From contig JBCCRH010000099.1 of the NCBI GenBank assembly GCA_039208045.1, positions 1-14,990 on the forward strand: a stretch of DNA of 14,990 bases. The letters are read 5' to 3'. The translations under genes and the position numbers were made by a program. How positions within the stretch are numbered: the first letter of the stretch is position 1; every line of letters starts with the position of its first letter. The DNA is from JBCCRH01 sp039208045 (GTDB taxonomy: Bacteria; Bacteroidota; Bacteroidia; Chitinophagales; Saprospiraceae). A model generated the notes under the pieces. That model made no database searches. It had not been told where the DNA came from and worked only from the letters and a program-made list of their open reading frames with translations. Of this stretch, positions 6,420 to 13,469 are shown one piece after another.

Positions 6420-8183
6420 ATGAGTAAGACAAAGAAGCCCACTACCTTGAGTAATCGTACTCGATCCGTCATACAGCTGATGCTCTTTGTAGGCATTCTC
6501 CTATTTATCAATATCCTGGCAAATGCTCGCTTTGGTGGGCGCTCGCTGTATACCTATTTTGACCTCACAGAAGAGAAGCGCTTCACGCTTACCCAAGGTA
6601 CCCAGAATCTGCTGGCAGAGCTAGATGATGTAGTGTATGTCAATATTCTACTAGAGGGAGAATTTCCAGCAGGCTTTAAGCGCTTGCAAACGTCTGTGCG
6701 GGAAATATTGGACGATTTCCGAGCCGAATCGGGCTATGTCGAGTTTTCTTTTGAAGACCCAAATATCGGTACCAAAGAAGAAATCAATGATCGCCGCAAA
6801 ACCCTGGCGGATATCAACGTTCGCCCCACCACGCTCAACTTAGGCGATGCGGATAGTCGTGAGCAACGCCTTATTTATCCCTACGCCATATTCTACTACA
6901 AGGGCCGCCAAATGCCTGTCAATTTTTTGGAAAACGAAGTGCCCGGTGTCCCTACAGAGGTGATCCTCAACAACTCTATTGGCCTACTGGAATATAAGTT
7001 TGCTAACGCTATACAGAAGCTACAGCTCGGTGTTGAAAAGCCAGTGATCTTCTTCACCACAGGGCATGGTGAATTGGAGCCTGCTGAGACAGCAGACTTA
7101 GAACGTGCCATACGGCCGTTCTATAATACGGGGCGCTTGTATCTAGATAGCGTGGTAAGTATTAGCGAAGAAGTGTCCGCCTTGGTAGTAGCCAAACCCC
7201 GCTTCTCCTTTTCAGAAAAAGATAAATTTAAGATCGATCAGTATGTGATGAAAGGCGGGAAAGTGCTATGGCTATTAGATCGCATGCGCGCCGATCTAGA
7301 TAGCCTTCTGGGGCGGCGAGAATATTTGGCCACCACTTACAGTGAGGACAACCTCAACCTAGAGGACTTGTTATTCAAATATGGAGCACGAATTGTCCCC
7401 AATTTAGTATTGGATGTACAATGTACCAAGATTGAGCTAGCGGTAGGCCAAGTGGGGCAAGCTGCGCAATTCGATAAGTTTAACTACCCCTACCATCCTG
7501 TGGTGGTGCCGGTATCTGATCACCCGGTCGTAAAAAGCCTAGGGCCACTCAATCTCCTGTACCCCAGCACTATTGATACGACGGTACGCACTAAAACACC
7601 AGTAGAAAAGACCGTTTTGCTGCAAAGCTCTCCCTACTCGCGCTTCCAAATGCAGCCCATCGCACTTAATTTCGAAATACTACGCTACCCACTCGATCCC
7701 ACCAAATTCAATAAACCGGCGCAACCTCTAGCCGTACTTTTGGAAGGCACTTTCACTTCTATGTACGAAAACCGAGTGACCCAAGAACTATTAGACGGTT
7801 TGCAACAACTCAATGAGACTTTCCGCACTGAAAGTACCCCTACTAAAATGATTGTTGTGGCGGATGGGGATGTTGCGAAAGACCCCATTGTACCTGGCGC
7901 AAAGACTTATTATCCATTGGGCTACAACCGTTTTGAGAATTACACTTTTGCCAATAAAGACTTTTTGGTCAACGCAATTGAATACCTTTTAGATGATAAA
8001 GGCGTAATCGAAGCAAGGGCCAAAGACGTTCGCCTTCGCTTACTAGATACCGTCAAAGCACAAGATGAACGAACCTACTGGCAACTCTTTAATATTGGTA
8101 TTCCCTTACTATTTTTGACGCTATTTGGAATTGGATATAACTGGTGGCGCAGGCGCCGTTTTGGAAAGAGCAAAGCGAGCTAG
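6420..8183 (+). CDS. gldG: GldG, gliding-associated transporter substrate-binding-like subunit
   Basis: The 587-residue protein has one N-terminal membrane helix (about 18-36), a large periplasmic region, and a C-terminal helix (about 557-575) followed by the positive tail RRRRFGKSK. The layout and the motifs DLTEEKRFTLTQGT (48-61) and FFTTGHGELE (211-220) are those of GldG and the ABC-type auxiliary domain. The long extracytoplasmic region probably presents or senses the transported substrate; the cargo of GldAFG is not settled. It begins 11 bp after gldF and is followed 24 bp later by the DUF4340 gene. Length and termini look intact. Confidence 0.93.
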   Translation: MSKTKKPTTLSNRTRSVIQLMLFVGILLFINILANARFGGRSLYTYFDLTEEKRFTLTQGTQNLLAELDDVVYVNILLEGEFPAGFKRLQTSVREILDDFRAESGYVEFSFEDPNIGTKEEINDRRKTLADINVRPTTLNLGDADSREQRLIYPYAIFYYKGRQMPVNFLENEVPGVPTEVILNNSIGLLEYKFANAIQKLQLGVEKPVIFFTTGHGELEPAETADLERAIRPFYNTGRLYLDSVVSISEEVSALVVAKPRFSFSEKDKFKIDQYVMKGGKVLWLLDRMRADLDSLLGRREYLATTYSEDNLNLEDLLFKYGARIVPNLVLDVQCTKIELAVGQVGQAAQFDKFNYPYHPVVVPVSDHPVVKSLGPLNLLYPSTIDTTVRTKTPVEKTVLLQSSPYSRFQMQPIALNFEILRYPLDPTKFNKPAQPLAVLLEGTFTSMYENRVTQELLDGLQQLNETFRTESTPTKMIVVADGDVAKDPIVPGAKTYYPLGYNRFENYTFANKDFLVNAIEYLLDDKGVIEARAKDVRLRLLDTVKAQDERTYWQLFNIGIPLLFLTLFGIGYNWWRRRRFGKSKAS

Positions 8184-8207
8184 CTGGGCCTACAGAAAAT
8201 TAAAGCT

Positions 8208-9230
8208 ATGCAAACGATTAGAAATTTATTTATACTATTTATACTGCTTGGTGCAGGGGCATTATATTACTTGAGTGAGCCAGCAGAAGAGCAGCAAAGC
8301 TCCCTAGGTGCAGACCGCAACTTTGCAGTAGAAAATGTAGAAGATATTGGTAAAATCTTCATTGCCGACCGAAAAGGTAATCGCACCCTGCTGGAGCGCA
8401 AGGGCGAGCAGTGGATTTTTAACGACACCTATCCTGCTAAGCCCAATGCTGTGGATAACCTACTGGATGCCGTCCGGCGGGTACAAGTAAAGTTTAAGCC
8501 GCCACAAGCCGCAGAAGAACACATCGTGAAGAGCTTGGCGAGCGAGGGGATTAAAGTAGAAATCTATGACCGCAGTGGTACTTTGATAAAAGCCTACTAC
8601 GTCGGAGGAGCGACCTCTGATGAGCGGGGTACTTATATGATCTTAGAGAACGCAAACCAGCCCTACGTCGCCCATATCCCGAGCTGGGAAGGTAATATTC
8701 GCTTTCGCTACAACTTAAAAGACGATGCTTGGCGCGATGAGACCATCTTAGCGTACACTCCAGAGGAAATTGAATCGATTAGTATTGAATATCCCAAGCA
8801 GCGCAACAAGTCATTCATTTTGGAGCGCGACGGAAATGACTTTACTGTCCGTCCTTTCTTCGAATTGACACCCAAAATCAACCGGCCATTGTCACAAGGC
8901 CTTATAGAGGGGTATCTGATGAATTACGAGGCGATCATGGCCGAAGGGTTTGAAAATAAAAACCCTGGTAAGGACTCCATCCGCGCGCAGGTGCCTTTTA
9001 GCATCATCACGGTGAATGATACCAAAGGGAAAAGCAAGACCATTAAGCTCTTTCCTATCTATATCGACCGCTCTGGGGTAGATCCCAAAACAGGCTTAGT
9101 CGTAAATACTGAATTTCCGGTAGAACGCTACTTCATTGATGCGAGCAATGGCGACTTTTTCCTAACGCAGCATCGACTGTTATCGAAATTGCTCTGGGCG
9201 TATGAGTTTTTCTATGAGCAGCCATCGTAG
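8208..9230 (+). CDS. DUF4340 membrane-anchored protein of the gld cluster
   Basis: A 340-residue protein with one N-terminal hydrophobic helix (about 4-21, RNLFILFILLGAGALYYL) and a long extracytoplasmic part. The repeated beta-rich pattern (GKIFIADRKGNRTLLERKGEQWIFNDTYPAKP, then VEIYDRSGTLIKAYYVGG and a second half with SISIEYP) matches DUF4340. This domain is often found beside or fused to GldG-like ABC-2 auxiliary proteins, so it likely works with GldFG at the inner membrane face. The biochemical role is unknown. It starts 24 bp after gldG and its stop is only 6 bp before the Crp-like gene. Confidence 0.87.
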   Translation: MQTIRNLFILFILLGAGALYYLSEPAEEQQSSLGADRNFAVENVEDIGKIFIADRKGNRTLLERKGEQWIFNDTYPAKPNAVDNLLDAVRRVQVKFKPPQAAEEHIVKSLASEGIKVEIYDRSGTLIKAYYVGGATSDERGTYMILENANQPYVAHIPSWEGNIRFRYNLKDDAWRDETILAYTPEEIESISIEYPKQRNKSFILERDGNDFTVRPFFELTPKINRPLSQGLIEGYLMNYEAIMAEGFENKNPGKDSIRAQVPFSIITVNDTKGKSKTIKLFPIYIDRSGVDPKTGLVVNTEFPVERYFIDASNGDFFLTQHRLLSKLLWAYEFFYEQPS

Positions 9231-9236
9231 TGAGCG

Positions 9237-9743
9237 ATGAAAGAGATCATAGCGCTTTCTGATAAGACCATCACTATTAGTAGAAATGCCTTCTTGAAAG
9301 TAAAGGGAAGTATTGATACCAATGTGTACTATGTAGAAAGTGGGAGCTTAAGGATTTTTATCCTCCATGATTATGAGGAACAAATTATCCGATTTGGCTA
9401 CCAGGGGAATATCATTGTAGCAATGGACTCTTTTTTGACGGGCAAGCCTTCCAATTTTTATATTCAGGCGCTCAAAAAGACTACGGTACGGGTGATCCCC
9501 AAACAGCGCCTAGATGAATTTTTAGCAACAGCAAGCAATCGAAAATGGTGGATACAGGTTTTGGAAAACTTGGTGCTTCAGCAAATGGAGCGGGAGATTG
9601 ACCTCTTGACACTTTCTCCCCGTGAACGATATGAACGGGTGCTACAACGCAGCCCACAGCTATTCCAAGAAATTCCAGGTAAATACATCGCCAACTATTT
9701 GCGGATGAGCGCCGAAACCCTATCCCGCCTCAAAAAGTCTTGA
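9237..9743 (+). CDS. Short Crp/Fnr-family transcription regulator
   Basis: A 168-residue protein. Residues about 10-95 form the cyclic-nucleotide-binding beta roll (NVYYVESGSLRIF, GYQGNIIVAMDSFLTG), and LSPRERYERVLQRSPQLFQEIP leads into a helix-turn-helix (about 145-168). The recognition helix MSAETLSRLKKS contains E160, S163 and R164, the ExxSR arrangement of E. coli FNR. There is no cysteine anywhere, so an FNR-like iron-sulfur oxygen sensor is excluded; the effector is unknown. The chain stops right after the recognition helix, about 20 residues shorter than many Bacteroidota relatives that continue past SRIRK. It begins 6 bp after the DUF4340 gene, so it is probably the last gene of the gld transcript. 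An FNR-type box overlaps its stop codon. Confidence 0.88.
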   Translation: MKEIIALSDKTITISRNAFLKVKGSIDTNVYYVESGSLRIFILHDYEEQIIRFGYQGNIIVAMDSFLTGKPSNFYIQALKKTTVRVIPKQRLDEFLATASNRKWWIQVLENLVLQQMEREIDLLTLSPRERYERVLQRSPQLFQEIPGKYIANYLRMSAETLSRLKKS

Positions 9744-9753
9744 TTTCAATCAA
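9740..9753. promoter_or_regulatory. Perfect FNR-type operator TTGAT-N4-ATCAA
   Basis: The sequence TTGATTTCAATCAA is an exact match to the FNR consensus TTGAT-N4-ATCAA, inside a slightly longer palindrome (9739-9754). It overlaps the TGA stop of the Crp/Fnr-like gene and lies 48 bp before the DinB-fold ATG at 9802. The adjacent regulator has the ExxSR recognition helix known in FNR to read TTGAT. If transcription starts about 7 bases after the weak -7 candidate at 9776-9783, the box would be centred near -40 to -41, the usual class II activator position. Binding is inferred. A terminator is less likely because the loop is very small and no T-tract follows. Confidence 0.6.
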
Positions 9754-9775
9754 GAATTGTAAGCGCCATATCCTG

Positions 9776-9783
9776 TTCCTTTG
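9776..9783 (+). promoter_or_regulatory. Weak -7 element candidate for the second DinB-fold gene
   Basis: TTCCTTTG differs from TAnnTTTG at one position (second base T instead of A). A TTG at 9757-9759 leaves only a 16-base spacer, shorter than normal. A weak promoter that needs an activator would fit the FNR-type box just upstream, but this is inference. Confidence 0.3.
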
Positions 9784-9801
9784 TAAAAAAACAATTCAAC
9801 C

Positions 9802-10359
9802 ATGCAATCGGAACAACTTATCCAATCGCTCATCGAGCAAACCAGACAAATTATTAATCGAGTAGAGGCCCTCAAATCTTACGATTTGGAAACCTTAACT
9901 TGGCGTGCACAGGAAGATGCTTGGAGCATCCTGGAGTGTATCGAACACTTGAATCGATACGGCGATGATTATCTACCTAGCATCGAACGGGCGATCAAAG
10001 CATCGAACACCCAGGCCGAGCAAACCTTTAAAAGTGGATTTTTAGGAGGCTACTTTGCCAAGAGTATGCTACCCAAAGAAAAGCTGAATAAGATGAAAAC
10101 GTTCAACGATAAAAATCCATTGCATGCTTCCCTTGATAGGTCAGTGATCGATACTTTTATGCATCAGCAGACCCAACTGTTAGATTTATTGAACCAGTCG
10201 AGAACAGTAAGCTTAAATAAAGTGAAAATTCCAACTACGTTTTCTAGTTTGATTAAGATGAAGCTGGGGGATTTGTTTCAGTTTTTGGTGAATCATATGC
10301 TTCGGCATTTGGCGCAGATTGATCGGGTGAAGGCTATGGGGTTGTCGAGCGTAGGCTAG
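9802..10359 (+). CDS. DinB-fold (DinB_2-type) protein
   Basis: A 185-residue cytoplasmic protein. The N-terminal pattern WRAQEDAWSILECIEHLNRY with H49 and the C-terminal NHMLRHLAQI with H165 and H169 give the three-histidine metal site of the DinB superfamily. PTTFSSLIKMKLGDLFQFLVNHMLRHLAQIDRV is the classic last helix region. Family members are stress-linked or thiol-transferase-like enzymes, but the reaction here is unknown. It is preceded by the FNR-type box, suggesting control by the neighbouring Crp-like regulator. Its stop codon lies in a short direct repeat that flanks a small hairpin. Confidence 0.82.
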   Translation: MQSEQLIQSLIEQTRQIINRVEALKSYDLETLTWRAQEDAWSILECIEHLNRYGDDYLPSIERAIKASNTQAEQTFKSGFLGGYFAKSMLPKEKLNKMKTFNDKNPLHASLDRSVIDTFMHQQTQLLDLLNQSRTVSLNKVKIPTTFSSLIKMKLGDLFQFLVNHMLRHLAQIDRVKAMGLSSVG

Positions 10360-10399
10360 GGGTTTTGTTCGGTTGCAAATCCGAACGGTGCGGGCTAGG
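10354..10399. repeat. Small hairpin flanked by 7-bp direct repeats, REP-like
   Basis: GTTCGG at 10367-10372 pairs perfectly with CCGAAC at 10381-10386 around an 8-base loop. GGCTAGG occurs on both sides, at 10354-10360 (containing the stop codon of the DinB-fold gene) and at 10393-10399, each followed by a T-rich stretch. The form resembles a REP-type intergenic repeat or a small insertion with target duplication. It could also act as a weak terminator, since a run of six T follows at 10400-10405. Confidence 0.45.
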
Positions 10400-10447
10400 T
10401 TTTTTAGCAATAAGACGGAGGGTGCTTCGTTTTAAAGAAAAAACCGA

Positions 10448-11659
10448 ATGAAATCTCGAATCGCGCTCTTACCTGCCATTGGCGGGCTTCTCCTCCTATT
10501 CCTACTCACGGCCTTCACCACGCCCCCTTGGGGCTTTTGGGGCCACCGCCGTATCAACCGTTTAGCTGTATTTACTGTGCCGCCGCCGCTTATTGCATTT
10601 TATAAAGGGCATATTGAGTACATTACCACCCACGCAGTTGACCCCGACAAGCGCCGTTATGCTACTAAGCATGAAGGGGTACGACACTACATGGATTTGG
10701 ATCATTGGGGACAAGCGCCTTTTGAGGCGATGCCGAGGAGGTGGTCAGCAGCGCTGGTGCGCTGGACGCATTATAAGCAAATTACACAAGAGGGGGATAC
10801 GATTTGGTGGCAACCAAAAGGAATGCAGCAGGATAGCAGTGCGTTTACTTTTGAGGCGGCTGGCCAATCGTGGCAGATGGATAGCAAGGCATATCAAAAT
10901 TTTTTTAAGGCGGAAGTGTTACCTCAATATTATGAAGAGGAGTGGCGGGTCGAGGAGGCTGCTTTCTCGACTTTGTTTGACACCACATTTAGCGGAAGCG
11001 AAATCATAGCAGTGGATAGCTTATCGATGCACGGAGTGCTGCCTTTTAATTTGGTGCGCGTGCAGCGGCAGTTAACGGCGGCCTTTCGGCAAAAGGATAT
11101 TGCTAGAATTTTGCGCCTTTCGGCAGATATTGGGCATTATATTGGCGATGCACATGTGCCTTTACATACCACTAAGAACTATAATGGGCAATTAACTAAT
11201 CAAGTGGGCATTCATGCCTTCTGGGAAAGTCGCCTGCCGGAGCTCTTTGCGGATACGCAATATGACTTTTTTGTGGGTAAGGCCCAATATATCGATGATC
11301 CCTCCGCTTTTTACTGGCAGATCGTGCTGGATAGTCATGCTTTAGTCGATAGTGTGCTGCGGATAGATAAGGTTTTAAATCGGACATTTAGCGAAAGCGA
11401 ACAATACTGCTTTGAGGAACGCAATGGCTTGAATGTGCGCACACAATGTAGCGCCTATGCTGCCGCCTATCACGAAGCACTAGACGGTATGGTAGAGCGG
11501 CGGATGCGGTCGGCGATTCGGGCGATTGGGAGTGCGTGGTATACGGCCTGGGTAGATGGAGGGCAGCCGGTGCTGAGCGAGGGGGCGGAGCCGGTTTCTT
11601 CATCTTTACCAAATTTTGATAAAAAAAGCGAATCGGTACGTGCTCGGCCGCACGAATAG
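10448..11659 (+). CDS. Exported zinc phospholipase C / S1-P1 nuclease-like protein
   Basis: The 403-residue protein has an N-terminal hydrophobic export signal (about 7-23) followed at once by TTPPWGFWGHRRIN. Candidate zinc ligands are H33 (WGHRRIN), D65 (HAVDPDKRR), H80 and D83-D85-H86 (RHYMDLDHW), H230-D234 and H240 (GHYIGDAHVPLH), and H256 (GIHAFWESRL). This order is that of the zinc-dependent phospholipase C/S1-P1 nuclease superfamily, in which three zinc ions hydrolyse phosphodiesters. The sequence does not tell lipid from nucleic acid as substrate. The last 40 residues are polar and probably disordered. It has an 88-bp upstream gap without a clear TAnnTTTG element. Confidence 0.83.
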   Translation: MKSRIALLPAIGGLLLLFLLTAFTTPPWGFWGHRRINRLAVFTVPPPLIAFYKGHIEYITTHAVDPDKRRYATKHEGVRHYMDLDHWGQAPFEAMPRRWSAALVRWTHYKQITQEGDTIWWQPKGMQQDSSAFTFEAAGQSWQMDSKAYQNFFKAEVLPQYYEEEWRVEEAAFSTLFDTTFSGSEIIAVDSLSMHGVLPFNLVRVQRQLTAAFRQKDIARILRLSADIGHYIGDAHVPLHTTKNYNGQLTNQVGIHAFWESRLPELFADTQYDFFVGKAQYIDDPSAFYWQIVLDSHALVDSVLRIDKVLNRTFSESEQYCFEERNGLNVRTQCSAYAAAYHEALDGMVERRMRSAIRAIGSAWYTAWVDGGQPVLSEGAEPVSSSLPNFDKKSESVRARPHE

Positions 11660-11673
11660 GAGGGACTTTTTCT

Positions 11674-11681
11674 TACCTTTG
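11674..11681 (+). promoter_or_regulatory. Candidate -7 element before the DUF368-aroE pair
   Basis: TACCTTTG is an exact TAnnTTTG match in the 45-bp gap, 23 bp before the DUF368 ATG. No TTG is present at the proper -33 distance. Instead a GC-rich palindrome, CGTGC-TCGGCC-GCACG (11639-11654), overlaps that position inside the end of the preceding gene. Confidence 0.45.
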
Positions 11682-11704
11682 GCCCCACGAAACAAGCAAA
11701 CTAC

Positions 11705-12640
11705 ATGAACTGGGCAAAACAATTTACCTTGGCACTGAAAGGTGCTGCAATGGGTGTGGCAGAAGTAATTCCTGGCGTTTCTGGCGGAACAATCGCTTTT
11801 ATTACAGGAATTTATGAGGAGTTGATTAATACCATTAAGGCCGTGCTAGGGCCAGGTGCTATTGGCGCTTTGCGCAAAGAGGGGATTGCTGCGGCCTGGG
11901 AAAAAGCGAATGGTACATTTTTAGTCTTTCTGTTGGGAGGCATGCTAGTCGGCATCGTGCTGGGGGTGTTTGGGGTGACCCATTTGTTGGAAAATTATCC
12001 GGAGCTGCTTTGGGCCTTTTTCTTTGGGCTGATTTTGGCTTCTGCGCTATATATTGGTCGGCAAGTGAAGCAGTGGGGGGTTGGGACGCTAGTGGCGCTA
12101 GTTTTAGGAACAGCCCTCGCCTATTGGATCACCGTAGCTTCGCCTTCGCAAGGAACAGAAGCCTTATGGTTTGTTTTCCTGTCGGGAATGATTGCCATTT
12201 CGGCGTTGATTTTGCCGGGGATTTCGGGGAGCTTTATTTTGCTGCTTTTGGGGATGTATACGTTCATTATTCCCACAGTGAAGGATGCTCTGAAGACTTT
12301 TAATCCAGAGAGTTTAGTGGTGCTGGGCGTGTTTGGGGTGGGATGCCTGCTGGGCTTGGCTACTTTTTCGAGGGTGTTATCTTGGACATTTAAGCACTAT
12401 CACGATATTACAATGGCCGTGTTGACCGGCTTCATGCTGGGCTCGCTGAATAAGATTTGGCCTTGGCGGAATGTGCTCGAAACACGCATTAATAGTAAAG
12501 GGGAGAAAGTGCCATTTTTGGAGCAAAGTGTGTTGCCTGCTGCTTATGAAGGCGATCCGCAGGTGATGGGTGTTGTAGCTTTAATGATTGTCGGATTTGC
12601 TGCTGTATTTTTAATGGAGCGCTTGGGTAAAAGGAATTAA
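11705..12640 (+). CDS. popT: DUF368 (PopT-type) polyprenyl-phosphate transporter
   Basis: A 311-residue integral membrane protein with about eight hydrophobic segments. Two internally related signatures are clear: GVAEVIPGVSGGTIAFITGI (17-36) and ALILPGISGSFILLLLGMY (167-185), the paired re-entrant motifs of DUF368. Members named PopT have been shown to return undecaprenyl phosphate across the inner membrane for reuse in cell-envelope synthesis. The aroE ATG follows its stop by 4 bp, so the two are co-transcribed. The family call is firm; the transport role is carried over from studied relatives. Confidence 0.88.
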   Translation: MNWAKQFTLALKGAAMGVAEVIPGVSGGTIAFITGIYEELINTIKAVLGPGAIGALRKEGIAAAWEKANGTFLVFLLGGMLVGIVLGVFGVTHLLENYPELLWAFFFGLILASALYIGRQVKQWGVGTLVALVLGTALAYWITVASPSQGTEALWFVFLSGMIAISALILPGISGSFILLLLGMYTFIIPTVKDALKTFNPESLVVLGVFGVGCLLGLATFSRVLSWTFKHYHDITMAVLTGFMLGSLNKIWPWRNVLETRINSKGEKVPFLEQSVLPAAYEGDPQVMGVVALMIVGFAAVFLMERLGKRN

Positions 12641-12644
12641 TTTA

Positions 12645-13424
12645 ATGGAACAGAAACAAGCATTGGTAGACATAGATCGGTTATTTGGATTGATCGGATA
12701 CCCACTATCACACTCTTTTTCAAAGGGTTACTTTGCTGAGAAATTTCAAAAGGAACATATTGAAGGCGCGTTTTACGAGTCCTTTCCCTTAGCGCAAATT
12801 GAAGCGCTGCCTCAGCTCTTGCGGGAGTACCCCAACTTGGTGGGCCTAAATGTAACCATCCCCTACAAAGAGCAAGTGCTCCCTTATTTGACGGCGCTTG
12901 ATGCCGATGCAGCTACTATTGGTGCAGTAAATACCATACTTATCAATGGAGCAGAGCGAAAAGGCTACAATACCGACATCTATGGCTTTGAAACCTCACT
13001 AGTCCGCCTTTTTGCCGAAAGGCAGCTACACCCCCAGCACGCCCTGGTACTAGGCACGGGCGGTGCGGCCAAAGCAATCACTTTTGTACTGGATAAGTTG
13101 GCTATCGACTACCAGTTTGTTTCGCGTACGCCCAAAGCAGGGCAGCTTACTTACGATCAGCTGGATGAAGAAATCTTGCGAAAGCACACCCTAATTGTCA
13201 ATACTACTCCCCTTGGGATGTATCCCAATGTTGCGGCTTGTCCCAATATTCCGTATAATTATATCAGCGAAGAACATTTGGGCTTCGATTTGATTTATAA
13301 TCCTGCAATTACCCAGTTTATGCAACAGTTTCTCAATAGAGGGGCTGCTGCCAAAAACGGCTTAGAAATGCTGCACTTGCAGGCGGAAAAGGCTTGGGAA
13401 ATTTGGAATGCTACTACCCCATAA
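12645..13424 (+). CDS. aroE: Shikimate dehydrogenase
   Basis: This 259-residue enzyme reduces 3-dehydroshikimate to shikimate with NADPH in the aromatic amino-acid/chorismate pathway. Substrate-binding YPLSHSFSK (19-27; S22, S24), NVTIPYK with catalytic K75, GAVNT (93-97) and YNTD with catalytic D111 are all present. The nucleotide-binding loop is GTGGAAKA (137-144), and SRT at 160-162 fits NADP(H) specificity. NTTPLGMYPN (186-195), DLIYNPAIT and the final NGLEMLHLQAEKAWEIW complete the family pattern. It appears intact and is slightly longer at the N terminus than some relatives. It is in a two-gene unit with the DUF368 transporter. Confidence 0.96.
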   Translation: MEQKQALVDIDRLFGLIGYPLSHSFSKGYFAEKFQKEHIEGAFYESFPLAQIEALPQLLREYPNLVGLNVTIPYKEQVLPYLTALDADAATIGAVNTILINGAERKGYNTDIYGFETSLVRLFAERQLHPQHALVLGTGGAAKAITFVLDKLAIDYQFVSRTPKAGQLTYDQLDEEILRKHTLIVNTTPLGMYPNVAACPNIPYNYISEEHLGFDLIYNPAITQFMQQFLNRGAAAKNGLEMLHLQAEKAWEIWNATTP

Positions 13425-13469
13425 TCACTTGAATACATCGTTCATTTCACCAAATTGCTAACGAAGACC

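Noticed and set aside
9739..9754. The palindrome at the end of the Crp-like gene as an intrinsic terminator.
   Set aside because: The arms leave a loop of only two bases at full pairing, the stem is A+T-rich, and no T-tract follows; an operator is the better reading.
13455..13469. A TTG start for proline dehydrogenase.
   Set aside because: An ATG follows five codons later and no ribosome binding site favours the TTG.
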